Below, piece by piece: positions 46,040-54,798 of a stretch of DNA of 64,000 bases. The stretch covers positions 62,001 through 126,000 of the forward strand of contig DATJHI010000041.1 of NCBI GenBank assembly GCA_035493955.1, written 5' to 3'. Source of the DNA: NCED01 sp035493955 (lineage in GTDB: Bacteria; Pseudomonadota; Alphaproteobacteria; Caulobacterales; Caulobacteraceae). A program made the position numbers and the translations under genes. The notes beneath the pieces were generated by a model. The model worked only from the letters and a program-made list of their open reading frames with translations, searched no databases and was not told where the DNA came from. Positions within the stretch are counted from its first letter, which is position 1. Each line of letters begins with the position of its first letter.

Positions 46040-47344
46040 ATGGCCGATACTCAGGCGATTCGAAGTCCTGCAGGAATCGGCTGGTCCATGCGCAAGGCTG
46101 TGGTGGCGCTGCTTTTAGGCGCTTCCTATCTGTCGCTCTCCCTGACCGTGGCGGCGCTTTTCTGGCGCGCCGGCGGCGGTTGGGCGGCGGGCTCGGCGGT
46201 GCTGATCGGCGTGCTGGCCCTGGCCTTCGCCGTCCACAACGCCGTCGCCCGCAACCTGGCCCATGCCGCCCTGGCCCGGGAGCTCGAGACCCTTCGCCAG
46301 GCGCACCGGCTGCTCGCCGACCAGCTGGAGACCACCGACGCCAGCCTGCAGGGCATGTCGGCGACCCTGCAGGAGGAAACCGCCCACGCCACCGAGGCGC
46401 TGACCTCCGAGATGCGGATGCTGGAGGACCTGGTTTCGCGCATGGGCGAGACCATGGAGACGCGGATGGCGTCGCCGGAACGCGCCGCGCCCCACGTCGA
46501 GCGCGCGGACCGGATGAGCGCCGCCCTGCTGACGACCGTGCGCGAGGCCCTGGCCGAGAACCGGGTCGACCTCTACCTGCAGCCGGTGGTCGGCCTGCCG
46601 CAGCGGCGCACGGTGTTCTACGAAAGCTTCTCGCGCCTGCGCGACGGCGACGGCCGCATCCTGATGCCGGCCGAATATCTGAAGGTGGCCGAGCCCGAGG
46701 GCCTGGTCCCGGCCATCGACAACCTGCTCCTGTTCCGCTGCGTCCAGATCGTGCGGCGGCTGGCCAAGCAGGACCGCAAGATCGGCATCTTCTGCAACAT
46801 CTCGCTGGGCAGCCTGGGGGACGAGAGCTTCTTCCCCCAGTTCCTCGACTTCCTCGCCCAGAACCGCGACCTGTCCGGAGCCCTGATCTTCGAACTCGGC
46901 CAGCAGGCGTTCGAGGAGCGTGGAGGGATCGAGGCGCGCAACATGGCCAAGCTGGCCGACCTCGGCTTCCGCTTCTCCATCGACAAGGTGACCAACCTGG
47001 AACTCGACTTCCAGGACCTGAACCGCGCCGACGTGAAGTTCCTGAAGGTGGCGGCCGAAGTCCTGCTGTCCCAGGTGCTCGAAGTCGAGGGCCGCATGGC
47101 CATGCGCTCGCTGAAGGACCTGCAGGCGGCCGACTTCGCCTCCCTCACCCGCCGTTACGGGGTGGAGGTGATCGCCGAGAAGATCGAGTCCGAGCGTCAG
47201 GTGATCGACGTGCTCGAACTCGACATCGCCTATGGCCAGGGGCACCTGTTCGGCGAGCCTAGGGCCATCCGCGAGGCGGTGCTGGCCGAGACCGCGCCCC
47301 CCGCCGACTTCAACACCAGCGCCCTGCGTCGCCGCAGGGCCTGA
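46040..47344 (+). CDS. tipF: TipF-like membrane EAL-domain protein, degenerate
   Basis: A 434-residue protein: two membrane helices (about 20-42 and 48-68), a coiled coil (about 72-142) and a C-terminal EAL domain (about 165-415). The EAL catalytic set is altered: EAL is ESF (YESFSRL), and the DDFG metal site is SIDKVTN, so the second Asp is lost. TipF of Caulobacter is such a c-di-GMP-binding, non-hydrolysing flagellum-positioning factor with the same layout. Start at ATG 46040; MRKAVV at 46088 is an alternative. Separated from ctrA by a terminator. Confidence 0.75.
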   Translation: MADTQAIRSPAGIGWSMRKAVVALLLGASYLSLSLTVAALFWRAGGGWAAGSAVLIGVLALAFAVHNAVARNLAHAALARELETLRQAHRLLADQLETTDASLQGMSATLQEETAHATEALTSEMRMLEDLVSRMGETMETRMASPERAAPHVERADRMSAALLTTVREALAENRVDLYLQPVVGLPQRRTVFYESFSRLRDGDGRILMPAEYLKVAEPEGLVPAIDNLLLFRCVQIVRRLAKQDRKIGIFCNISLGSLGDESFFPQFLDFLAQNRDLSGALIFELGQQAFEERGGIEARNMAKLADLGFRFSIDKVTNLELDFQDLNRADVKFLKVAAEVLLSQVLEVEGRMAMRSLKDLQAADFASLTRRYGVEVIAEKIESERQVIDVLELDIAYGQGHLFGEPRAIREAVLAETAPPADFNTSALRRRRA

Positions 47345-47356
47345 GCTGAGCGCCCG

Positions 47357-47536
47357 TTACGGCCCGCTGATCTTGCGCCCGATCGCCACCCCGGCGATCA
47401 GGAACAGGGCGCATACGGCCAGGAACAGGAAGAACAGCACCTTGGCGATGCCGGCGGCGGCGCCAGCCACCCCCGCGAACCCCAGAATGCCCGCGATCAC
47501 GGAGATCACGGCGAAGATAAGCGCCCATTTCAGCAT
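47357..47536 (-). CDS. DUF1328 small membrane protein
   Basis: 59 residues, two hydrophobic helices (LKWALIFAVISVIAGILGFAG and AGIAKVLFFLFLAVCALFLIA), the full DUF1328/YtjA pattern. ATG 47536 rather than an upstream in-frame codon, since the family starts MLKWAL. Function unknown; often stress-linked. Convergent with the TipF-like gene, 12 bases away. Confidence 0.88.
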   Translation of the reverse strand: MLKWALIFAVISVIAGILGFAGVAGAAAGIAKVLFFLFLAVCALFLIAGVAIGRKISGP

Positions 47537-47637
47537 CGGAATCGTCCTTGAAGCGGCTTTGCCGTACACAACGCCCACGCCGCCGGGCTGTTCCAGCCAT
47601 GCTTGACCGTGGGGCCCGCCGCCGCTAGCCCGGCGCC

Positions 47638-48507
47638 ATGCCCTCCCCTCGCCTCATCTCCGGCCTTTCCGACGTCGCCGGCGCCTACGACGCCCTGCTC
47701 TGCGACGTCTGGGGGGTGATCCACAACGGGCGGGAAAGCTTTGCCGACGCCTGCGAGGCCCTGGTCCGGTTCCAACGCGAGCGGGGGCCGGTGATCCTGG
47801 TCTCCAACGCCCCCCGGCCCTCGCGCGCCGCCCGCGGCCAGCTCCACGCCCTAAAGGTTCCGGACGCCGCCTGGGCCGATTTCGTCACCTCCGGCGACGT
47901 CACCCGGGCCGAACTGTCGGCCCGCGCCCCCGGCCCGGTATGGGCGGTGGGGCCGGCGCGGGATTCGGCCCTGTACGAGGGCCTGGGGCTCGATTTCGTG
48001 GAGACGCCGCAGGGCGCGGCCTTCGTCTGCTGCACCGGCCCCTTCGACGACGAGAATGACCGGCCGGAGGACTACCGGTCGCGGTTCGAGGTCTGCGTCG
48101 CGGACGGCCTGCCGTTCATCTGCGCCAATCCGGACAAGGTCGTGCGGCGAGGCGACAAGATGATCTACTGCGCCGGGGCCCTGGCCGACCTCTATGAAGG
48201 ACTGGGCGGGACCGCGATCACCGCCGGCAAGCCCCATGCGCCGATCTATCAGGCGGCGATGGCCGCGGCGGCCAGGGCCCTCGGGCGGACGCTCGATCCG
48301 GCGCGGGTGCTGGCCATCGGCGACGCCCTGGCCACCGACATCCGCGGGGCCAACGGCCAGGGCCTGGACTGCCTGTTCGTGGCCGCCGGGATCGATGCGG
48401 CCAAGACCCTGGGACCCGACGGCCTGATCGAGGCCGCGCGGCTCGACGCCCTGCTGATCCGCGAGGGCGCGACCGCGACCTGCGCCATTCCCGACCTGCG
48501 CTGGTGA
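47638..48507 (+). CDS. HAD-IIA family hydrolase (TIGR01459)
   Basis: A 289-residue HAD protein: LLCDVWGVIHNGRESF with nucleophile Asp23, where the usual second Asp is Trp25, a trait of this alphaproteobacterial group; VILVSNAPRPS, GKPHAPIYQAAM and LAIGDALATDIRGANGQGLDC. It is a putative sugar or nucleotide phosphatase; substrate unknown. Start ATG 47638. Confidence 0.87.
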   Translation: MPSPRLISGLSDVAGAYDALLCDVWGVIHNGRESFADACEALVRFQRERGPVILVSNAPRPSRAARGQLHALKVPDAAWADFVTSGDVTRAELSARAPGPVWAVGPARDSALYEGLGLDFVETPQGAAFVCCTGPFDDENDRPEDYRSRFEVCVADGLPFICANPDKVVRRGDKMIYCAGALADLYEGLGGTAITAGKPHAPIYQAAMAAAARALGRTLDPARVLAIGDALATDIRGANGQGLDCLFVAAGIDAAKTLGPDGLIEAARLDALLIREGATATCAIPDLRW

Positions 48508-48580
48508 ACGGCGCCCTCGCCCCCGCGATGACGACAGGCTAAGGAAGCGCGGACAGGATCGGGTAGAGGCGGGCGAGCGG

Positions 48581-49027
48581 GTGGCGTCGAAAGTCGGAGC
48601 TTTGTTCCTGGAGGATCTGGCCGTCGGTCAGAGCGTGGAGCGGACGGTGACCATCCGCGAAGCCGACATCGAGGCCTTCGCAGCCGTGTCGGGCGACACC
48701 AACCCCGTGCACCTGGACGAAGCCTACGCCCAGACCACGCCGTTCAAGAGCCGCATCGCCCACGGCATGCTGCTGGGGGCCTATATCTCCGCCGTCCTGG
48801 GGGTCGAGTTGCCCGGGCCCGGCGCGATCTACCAGTCCCAGACGCTGAATTTCAAACGCGCGGTGCGCATCGGCGACGAGGTGCTGATCCGCGTCCGGGT
48901 CGAGGCGATCGACCTCAAAACCGGGACCGCCACCTTGTCCACCCACTGCTCGGTCGGCCGCAAGTCCATGCTCGCGGGCGAGGCCACGGTCCTGGTTCCC
49001 CGGCGCGGCGAGGCCGAGGCGGCATGA
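48581..49027 (+). CDS. MaoC family dehydratase (R-specific enoyl-CoA hydratase type)
   Basis: A 148-residue hot-dog protein with GDTNPVHLDEAYA and RIAHGMLLGAYISAVLG, carrying the Asp-x-Asn-Pro-x-His catalytic motif of PhaJ-type hydratases. GTG start at 48581. Could link fatty acid oxidation to PHA. Its stop overlaps the ribF ATG by four bases. Confidence 0.87.
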   Translation: MASKVGALFLEDLAVGQSVERTVTIREADIEAFAAVSGDTNPVHLDEAYAQTTPFKSRIAHGMLLGAYISAVLGVELPGPGAIYQSQTLNFKRAVRIGDEVLIRVRVEAIDLKTGTATLSTHCSVGRKSMLAGEATVLVPRRGEAEAA

Positions 49028-49968
49028 GCGCGGGCATGCGGCTGATCCATGACTGGCGGGACCTGGGCGCCGACGCCAAGGGCGCGGCGGTCGCCCTGGG
49101 CGCCTTCGACGGGGTGCACCGGGGCCATCGGGCGGTGATCGCCAGCGCCGCAGCGGCCGCGCGCCGGCTGGGCGCCCCCCTGGGCGTGGTGACCTTCGAG
49201 CCCCACCCCCGCCGCTTCTTCGATCCGGAGGGCGAGCCCTTCCGGGTCGCCAATGCGGACCAGCAGGCCCGGGCCGTCGCCGACTTGGGGGTGGACCGGC
49301 TCTATCGCCTGCCCTTCGACGCCGAACTGGCCGCCCTGTCCGACCAGGATTTCGCCCGCCAGGTGTTGGGCGAGGGCCTGGGCGTGAGCCACGTCTCGGC
49401 CGGGTCCGACATCACCTTCGGACGCGGGCGTTCCGGCAATGCGGCGGCCCTGGGCGCCTACGGCGAAAAGTTCGGGTTCGAGGTGGCGGTGGCGCCCCTG
49501 CTGCAGGACGGCGGGGCCAAATGCTCCTCCACCGCCATCCGCGCCGCCCTGACCAGGGGCCGTCCCGAGGAGGCCGCGAAACTCCTCGGCCGGCCGTTCG
49601 CCATCGAGGGCGTGGTGGTCCACGGGGACCATCTGGGCCGCACCATCGGCTTCCCCACCGCCAACATGGCCCTGGGCGACTACGTCCGGCCGGCCCAGGG
49701 CATCTACGCCGCCCGCACCCGTCTCGGCGACGGCCGCGAGATCGCCAGCATCGCCTATATCGGCCGCCGTCCCACCGTGGACGGGATCGACGAACGGCTC
49801 GAGGTCAATCTGTTCGACTTCGACGAGGACCTCTACGGCCAGACCCTGGAGACCGACCTCATCGCCTTCCTGCGCGGGGACGAGAAGTTCAGCGGTCTCG
49901 ACGCCATGAAGGCCCAGATCGCCCGGGACTGCGAGGCGGCCCGGGCGATCCTGCTGCCTGCGTTCTGA
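49024..49968 (+). CDS. ribF: Bifunctional riboflavin kinase / FAD synthetase
   Basis: Makes FMN and FAD. 314 residues: N-terminal adenylyltransferase (ALGAFDGVHRGHRAVI, TFEPHPRRFF) and C-terminal kinase (GRTIGFPTANMALGD). Start in an ATGA overlap with the MaoC gene. It opens the ribF-GNAT-ileS-lspA stretch; ribF-ileS-lspA is a classic order. Confidence 0.95.
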   Translation: MSAGMRLIHDWRDLGADAKGAAVALGAFDGVHRGHRAVIASAAAAARRLGAPLGVVTFEPHPRRFFDPEGEPFRVANADQQARAVADLGVDRLYRLPFDAELAALSDQDFARQVLGEGLGVSHVSAGSDITFGRGRSGNAAALGAYGEKFGFEVAVAPLLQDGGAKCSSTAIRAALTRGRPEEAAKLLGRPFAIEGVVVHGDHLGRTIGFPTANMALGDYVRPAQGIYAARTRLGDGREIASIAYIGRRPTVDGIDERLEVNLFDFDEDLYGQTLETDLIAFLRGDEKFSGLDAMKAQIARDCEAARAILLPAF

Positions 49969-49976
49969 GGCGGGTC

Positions 49977-50402
49977 ATGGACTGGGAGATCGCCCTTTAT
50001 CGCGATGAGATGTTCCAGGGCGTCGAGGCCCTGTGGCGAGAGACCTTTCCCGACGCTCCGCCGCGCAATCAGGCTGCGGCGGCGATCCCGGCCAAGCTGG
50101 CCGTGCAACCGGACCTGTTCCTGATCGCCCTGGAAGGCGACGGGGTGGTCGGTACGGTGATGGCCGGCTACGACGGTCATCGCGGCTGGCTCTATTCCGT
50201 CGCCGTCCGACCCTCCCACCAGCGCTTGGGCGTTGGGTCGGCCCTGGTCCGCGAAGCCGAGCGCCGGTTGGAGGCGCTCGGCTGTCTCAAGATCAATCTG
50301 CAGGTCCTGCCGGAGAATTCAGCGGTCGCCGCCTTCTACGAAAAGCTGGGCTACGCGATCGAGGCGCGCATCAGCATGGGTAAGCTGACGGAGCCTTCTT
50401 AG
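49977..50402 (+). CDS. GNAT family N-acetyltransferase
   Basis: 141 residues from ATG 49977. YSVAVRPSHQRLGVGSALVREAERRLEALG holds the acetyl-CoA motif Q/R-x-x-G-x-G/A, followed by NLQVLPENSAVAAFYEKLGY. This resembles the YpeA group. Substrate unknown. Nine bases after ribF. Confidence 0.88.
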   Translation: MDWEIALYRDEMFQGVEALWRETFPDAPPRNQAAAAIPAKLAVQPDLFLIALEGDGVVGTVMAGYDGHRGWLYSVAVRPSHQRLGVGSALVREAERRLEALGCLKINLQVLPENSAVAAFYEKLGYAIEARISMGKLTEPS

Positions 50403-50590
50403 GGAGACGCCGTCTCGCCTGACGCCTTCCCGCCCGCCTCCGCCTCTGTTACATCCGCCCCGCATGAGCTCGGTCCGCCCCGCCTTCTGTTCGCGAATTA
50501 GCCGCCCGGCGTGACGCCGTCGGGCGACAAGCCTTCCGCGTTTGCGCCGGGACCGCCGTCTCCCGCTAATTTCCCTTCAGGCGACCCCTC

Positions 50591-53497
50591 ATGGCCGACG
50601 ACCAGACCCCGAACACCGAAGCCGGGCGCGATTACCGCGACACCGTGTTCCTGCCCCAGACCGTCTTCCCCATGCGGGCGGGCCTGCCCCAGAAGGAGCC
50701 GGAGATCCTGGCCGGCTGGGAAGACCAGCGCCTGTACCAGAGCATCCGCGAGGCCCGCCGGGCCGCCGGCGCGCCCCTCTATGTGCTGCACGACGGCCCG
50801 CCCTACGCCAACGGCGCCATCCACATCGGCCACGCCCTCAACAAGATCTTGAAGGACTTCGTGGTCCGCTCGCGCTTCGCCCTCGGCTACGACGTCGACT
50901 ACACCCCGGGCTGGGACTGCCACGGCCTGCCGATCGAGTGGAAGATCGAGGAGGAATACCGGTCCAAGGGACGCCGCAAGGACGAGGTCTCAAAGGCCGA
51001 GTTCCGCAAGGAATGCCGCGCCTACGCCGGTCGCTGGATCGAGGCGCAGAAGACCGAGTTCAAGCGCCTGGGCGTGCTCGGGAACTGGGACCAGCACTAC
51101 ACCACCATGGCCTTCGGCTCCGAAGCCGCCATCGTCGGGGAGTTCCACAAGTTCCTGATGTCGGGCCAGCTCTATCGCGGCTCCAAGCCGGTGATGTGGA
51201 GCCCGGTCGAACGCACCGCCCTGGCCGACGCCGAGGTCGAGTACCACGACCACATCTCGCCGACGGTCTGGGTCAAGTTCCCGGTCGACGTGACGCCGGA
51301 CCCCGCCCTGGCCGAGGCGGCCGTGGTGATCTGGACCACTACGCCCTGGACCCTGCCGGCCAACCGAGCGGTCAGCTACGGCCCGGAAATCGCTTACGGC
51401 CTCTATGAGGTGTCGGCCCTGAAGACGGGGCTGGAATTCCAACCCTGGGCCAAGGTGGGCGAGCGGGTGGTGCTGGCCGACGCCCTGGCCGAAGGCGTGT
51501 TCGCCGCCGCCAACGTCGAGGCCTGGACCAGGATCCAGGCCGTCGGCCCCGACGCCTTGGAAGGCACGGTCTGCCGCCATCCCTTGGCGGCGCTGGACCC
51601 CGGCTACGGTTTCCCCGTGCCGATGCTCGCCGGCGAGCACGTCACCGCCGACGCCGGAACCGGCTTCGTCCATACCGCCCCCGGCCACGGCCAGGACGAC
51701 TATGAGATCTGGCTGAAGTCGGGCCGCAGCCGCGCCGACATCCCCGACACCGTCGACGCCGACGGGGCCTATTATCCTTCCGTTCCCCTGTTCGCGGGCC
51801 TCAAGGTGCTGGAGACCGAGGGCAAGAAGGCGGGCAGGTTCGGGCCGGCCAACGCCGAGGTGATGAACCGGCTGATCGAGGCGGGAAATCTTCTGGCCCG
51901 CGGCCGGGTGGAGCACAGCTACCCCCACTCCTGGCGCTCCAAGGCGCCGGTGATCTTCCGCAACACGCCGCAGTGGTTCATCCGGATGGATGAGGCTCTG
52001 GGAAGCGGCAAGACCCTGCGCCAGACCGCCCTCGCCGCCATCGACGACACGGCCTTCTTCCCGGGGACCGGCCGGACCCGCATCCGCTCCATGGTCGAGG
52101 GCCGTCCCGACTGGCTGATCTCGCGTCAACGCGCCTGGGGCGCGCCGCTCGCCATGTTCGTGGACAAGACGACCGGCGAGCCCTTGCGCGACGAGGCGGT
52201 CAACGCCCGCATCCTGACCGCCATCCAGACGGAGGGCGCCGACGCCTGGTTCACCCGCGACCCGGCGGAGTTCCTGGGCAACGGCTACGACGCGGCCGAC
52301 TACGAGAAGATCGAGGACATCCTCGACGTCTGGTTCGACAGCGGCTCGACCCACGCCTTCGTGCTGGAGGGCCGCGAGGACAGCCGCTGGCCCGCCGACC
52401 TCTATCTGGAGGGCTCCGACCAGGCCCGCGGCTGGTTCCAGTCCTCGCTGCTGGAATCCTGCGGCACCCGCGGACGGGCGCCCTACGCGGGGGTGCTGAC
52501 CCACGGCTTCGTGCTCGACGAGCACGGGGAGAAGATGTCCAAGTCCAAGGGCAACACCACCGAGCCGCAGTCGGTGACCAAGGACAGCGGGGCGGAGATC
52601 CTGCGCCTGTGGGTCGCCATGAGCGACTACGCCGAGGATCTCCGGATCGGTAAGACCATCCTGCAGACCACCATCGACAGCTACCGCAAGCTGCGCAATT
52701 CGCTGCGCTACCTGCTCGGCGCCCTGGACGGCTTCGACGACGACGAGCGGGTCGGCTACGAGGCCATGCCGCCGCTGGAGCGGTATGTCCTGCACCGGCT
52801 GTGGGCCCTGGACGCCCAGGTTCGCGCCGCCTACGAGCGCCACCGTTACGACGAGGTATGGCGGCCGGTGACCGACTTCTGCGCCCAGGAGCTGTCGGCG
52901 CTCTATTTCGACGTCCGCAAGGACGCCCTCTATTGCGACGCGCCGTCGAGCCTGCGCCGCCGCGCCTGCCGCACGGTGATGGACGCCTGTTTCGCGCGCC
53001 TGACCGCCTGGCTCGGCCCCATCGCCGTCTTCACCACCGAGGAGGCCTGGACCACCCGCTTCCCCGAGGCCGGCTCCAACGCCCTGCGGGTATTTCCCGA
53101 AACCCCGGACGGCTGGCGCAACGAGGCGGAAGCCGACCGGTGGGCCAAGATCCAGTCGGTGCTGGAAGTGGTCACCGGCGCCCTGGAGGGCGAGCGGCGC
53201 GAGAAGCGGATCGGGTCCGCGCTGGAGGCCGCGCCCAAGGTGTCGGTCAGCGCCGCCGGCCTGCTCGCCGTCTTCGACGGGGTCGATCCGGCCGAGGTGT
53301 TCCGCACCAGCCAGGCCGAGCTCAGCGCCGGCGACGATCCGGAAGGTTTCCGGCTGCCAGAGATCGAGGGCGTCGCGGTGCGGCCGTTCCGCGCGGAGGG
53401 GGTCAAATGCGCCCGCTGCTGGCGCATCCTGCCCGAGGTGACCGACGATCTGTGCAACCGTTGCACGGCCGCGGTGGCGGAGATCGACGGCGCATGA
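50591..53497 (+). CDS. ileS: Isoleucyl-tRNA synthetase
   Basis: 968 residues. HIGH at 78-81, KMSKS at 648-652 (GEKMSKSKGN), editing domain in between, and C-terminal zinc site CARCWR...CNRC. Start ATG 50591 follows a 188-base gap with no recognised gene; small GC-rich hairpins there have no T-run. Overlaps lspA start by four bases (ATGA). Confidence 0.98.
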   Translation: MADDQTPNTEAGRDYRDTVFLPQTVFPMRAGLPQKEPEILAGWEDQRLYQSIREARRAAGAPLYVLHDGPPYANGAIHIGHALNKILKDFVVRSRFALGYDVDYTPGWDCHGLPIEWKIEEEYRSKGRRKDEVSKAEFRKECRAYAGRWIEAQKTEFKRLGVLGNWDQHYTTMAFGSEAAIVGEFHKFLMSGQLYRGSKPVMWSPVERTALADAEVEYHDHISPTVWVKFPVDVTPDPALAEAAVVIWTTTPWTLPANRAVSYGPEIAYGLYEVSALKTGLEFQPWAKVGERVVLADALAEGVFAAANVEAWTRIQAVGPDALEGTVCRHPLAALDPGYGFPVPMLAGEHVTADAGTGFVHTAPGHGQDDYEIWLKSGRSRADIPDTVDADGAYYPSVPLFAGLKVLETEGKKAGRFGPANAEVMNRLIEAGNLLARGRVEHSYPHSWRSKAPVIFRNTPQWFIRMDEALGSGKTLRQTALAAIDDTAFFPGTGRTRIRSMVEGRPDWLISRQRAWGAPLAMFVDKTTGEPLRDEAVNARILTAIQTEGADAWFTRDPAEFLGNGYDAADYEKIEDILDVWFDSGSTHAFVLEGREDSRWPADLYLEGSDQARGWFQSSLLESCGTRGRAPYAGVLTHGFVLDEHGEKMSKSKGNTTEPQSVTKDSGAEILRLWVAMSDYAEDLRIGKTILQTTIDSYRKLRNSLRYLLGALDGFDDDERVGYEAMPPLERYVLHRLWALDAQVRAAYERHRYDEVWRPVTDFCAQELSALYFDVRKDALYCDAPSSLRRRACRTVMDACFARLTAWLGPIAVFTTEEAWTTRFPEAGSNALRVFPETPDGWRNEAEADRWAKIQSVLEVVTGALEGERREKRIGSALEAAPKVSVSAAGLLAVFDGVDPAEVFRTSQAELSAGDDPEGFRLPEIEGVAVRPFRAEGVKCARCWRILPEVTDDLCNRCTAAVAEIDGA

Positions 53498-54003
53498 GCG
53501 AACAGACGCAGCCCTCGCCGCTGAAACAGGTCACGCCCAACGGCTGGCTGGCCTATGGACTGGCCGCGGCGGTGATCGTGGTCGACCAGGCGTCCAAGTT
53601 CTGGATCCTGCAGGTCGTGGACCTGCCCGCCCGCGGCCAGGTCCTCGTCGCGCCCTTCTTCAACCTGTCGATGGTCTGGAACCGCGGCGTCAGCTTCGGC
53701 CTGTTGCGGGCCGAGGCCGATCTGGCCCGCTGGGGACTGGCGGCTTTCGCTCTGGTGGTGGCCGTCGCCCTCGTGGTCTGGGCCCGGCGGGCGGAGCGGG
53801 TGCTGACCGGCCTGGCCCTGGGCCTGATCATCGGCGGGGCCTTGGGCAATGTGATCGACCGCATCCGGTTCGGCGCGGTGACCGACTTCCTCGACTTCAC
53901 CGGCCTCGGCTTCCCCTGGGTGTTCAACGTCGCCGACAGCGGCGTCAGCGTCGGCGTCGCCCTGGTCCTGCTGGAGAGCGTGATCGGGCAGCGCAAGGCC
54001 TGA
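53494..54003 (+). CDS. lspA: Lipoprotein signal peptidase (signal peptidase II)
   Basis: Inner-membrane aspartyl protease that cleaves prolipoproteins at the lipobox. 169 residues, four membrane helices; catalytic Asp122 in GNVIDRIRFG and Asp148 in FNVADSGVSVG. It overlaps the ileS stop, as in many bacteria. Lipoproteins at 10.5, 15.4, 18.2, 25.4 and 54.1 kb are likely clients. Confidence 0.97.
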   Translation: MSEQTQPSPLKQVTPNGWLAYGLAAAVIVVDQASKFWILQVVDLPARGQVLVAPFFNLSMVWNRGVSFGLLRAEADLARWGLAAFALVVAVALVVWARRAERVLTGLALGLIIGGALGNVIDRIRFGAVTDFLDFTGLGFPWVFNVADSGVSVGVALVLLESVIGQRKA

Positions 54004-54108
54004 TCGGCGCGGCCAGCCGCCGCCTTTGCGCGCCGCCGGCTAATGAGGTAACCAATCCCCTCGTGTTAGGTCCTCCGGGGCTGCGGGGCCGTTTTTCGGA
54101 GTTCGTCC

Positions 54109-54684
54109 ATGGCTTTCAACCCCAACCTGCGCCGGATCGCCGTCGCCGCCCTGTGGAGCGGCCTGGCCGTGTCCGCCCTCGGCTCCGTCGGCTGCGCGGC
54201 CGCAGGCAAGGCCCTCGGCGTCAACAAGACCGTCCCCGACGAATTCCGCGTGGTCGCCCGCGCGCCGCTGGTGGTGCCTCCTGACTATTCCCTGCGTCCG
54301 CCGTCCCCCGGCGAGCCGCGGCCGCAGGAGTTGCAGCCGGAGAGCCAGGCGCGCGCGGCCCTGCTGGGTCAGGCCGCCGCCACCCAGCGCAGCCAGGGCG
54401 AGACCCTGCTGGTGGCCAAGGCCGGCGGCGAGAAGGCCGACCCCCTGATCCGCTATGTGGTCGACGACGAGTTCGGCGACGTGTCCCACAAGGACAAGAA
54501 CTTCGCCGACAAGGTGATGTTCTGGAAGAAGGGCGAGCCCCGTTCGCCTGCGGCCGAGGCCGCCGCCCAGCCGGCCCCCCTCGACCCCGCCGCCGAGGAC
54601 GCCAAGATCAAGAGCCTGACCGGCGGCCAGCAGGTGGTGATCTCCCGCGCCAAGCCGGGCAAGGTCAAGCTGCCGGGGCTCTAG
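54109..54684 (+). CDS. bamF: DUF3035 lipoprotein, BamF-like
   Basis: A 191-residue lipoprotein with signal and Cys29 (SVGC). FRVVARAPLVVPPDYSLRPPSPGEPRPQ is the DUF3035 core, which defines the alphaproteobacterial beta-barrel assembly subunit BamF. The C-terminal half is Ala/Pro/Lys-rich. The product must be processed by LspA, encoded just upstream. BamF naming is by family. Confidence 0.83.
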   Translation: MAFNPNLRRIAVAALWSGLAVSALGSVGCAAAGKALGVNKTVPDEFRVVARAPLVVPPDYSLRPPSPGEPRPQELQPESQARAALLGQAAATQRSQGETLLVAKAGGEKADPLIRYVVDDEFGDVSHKDKNFADKVMFWKKGEPRSPAAEAAAQPAPLDPAAEDAKIKSLTGGQQVVISRAKPGKVKLPGL

Positions 54685-54739
54685 GCGCCCTTCCCCCCAG
54701 ACGTCTTCGCGCGGACCGGGTTGCACCCCCATCCCCCAC

Positions 54740-54762
54740 CCTTCCCCCATCGAGGGGGAAGG
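54740..54762. repeat. Short inverted repeat between bamF and mutL
   Basis: CCTTCCCCC (54740-54748) pairs with GGGGGAAGG (54754-54762) over a 5-base loop, nine pairs. No T-run follows. Similar pyrimidine-purine hairpins are common intergenic repeats in related genomes (from memory). May attenuate or stabilise the transcript. Confidence 0.55.
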
Positions 54763-54798
54763 AGGATGCTGTGGCCCGTTCGTCCCCCGAGTCGCCTC

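Noticed and set aside
50403..50590. Possible leader hairpins before ileS (T-box or attenuator idea)
   Set aside because: Only short GC-rich stems, no T-box sequence and no T-run; nothing beyond chance in this GC content.
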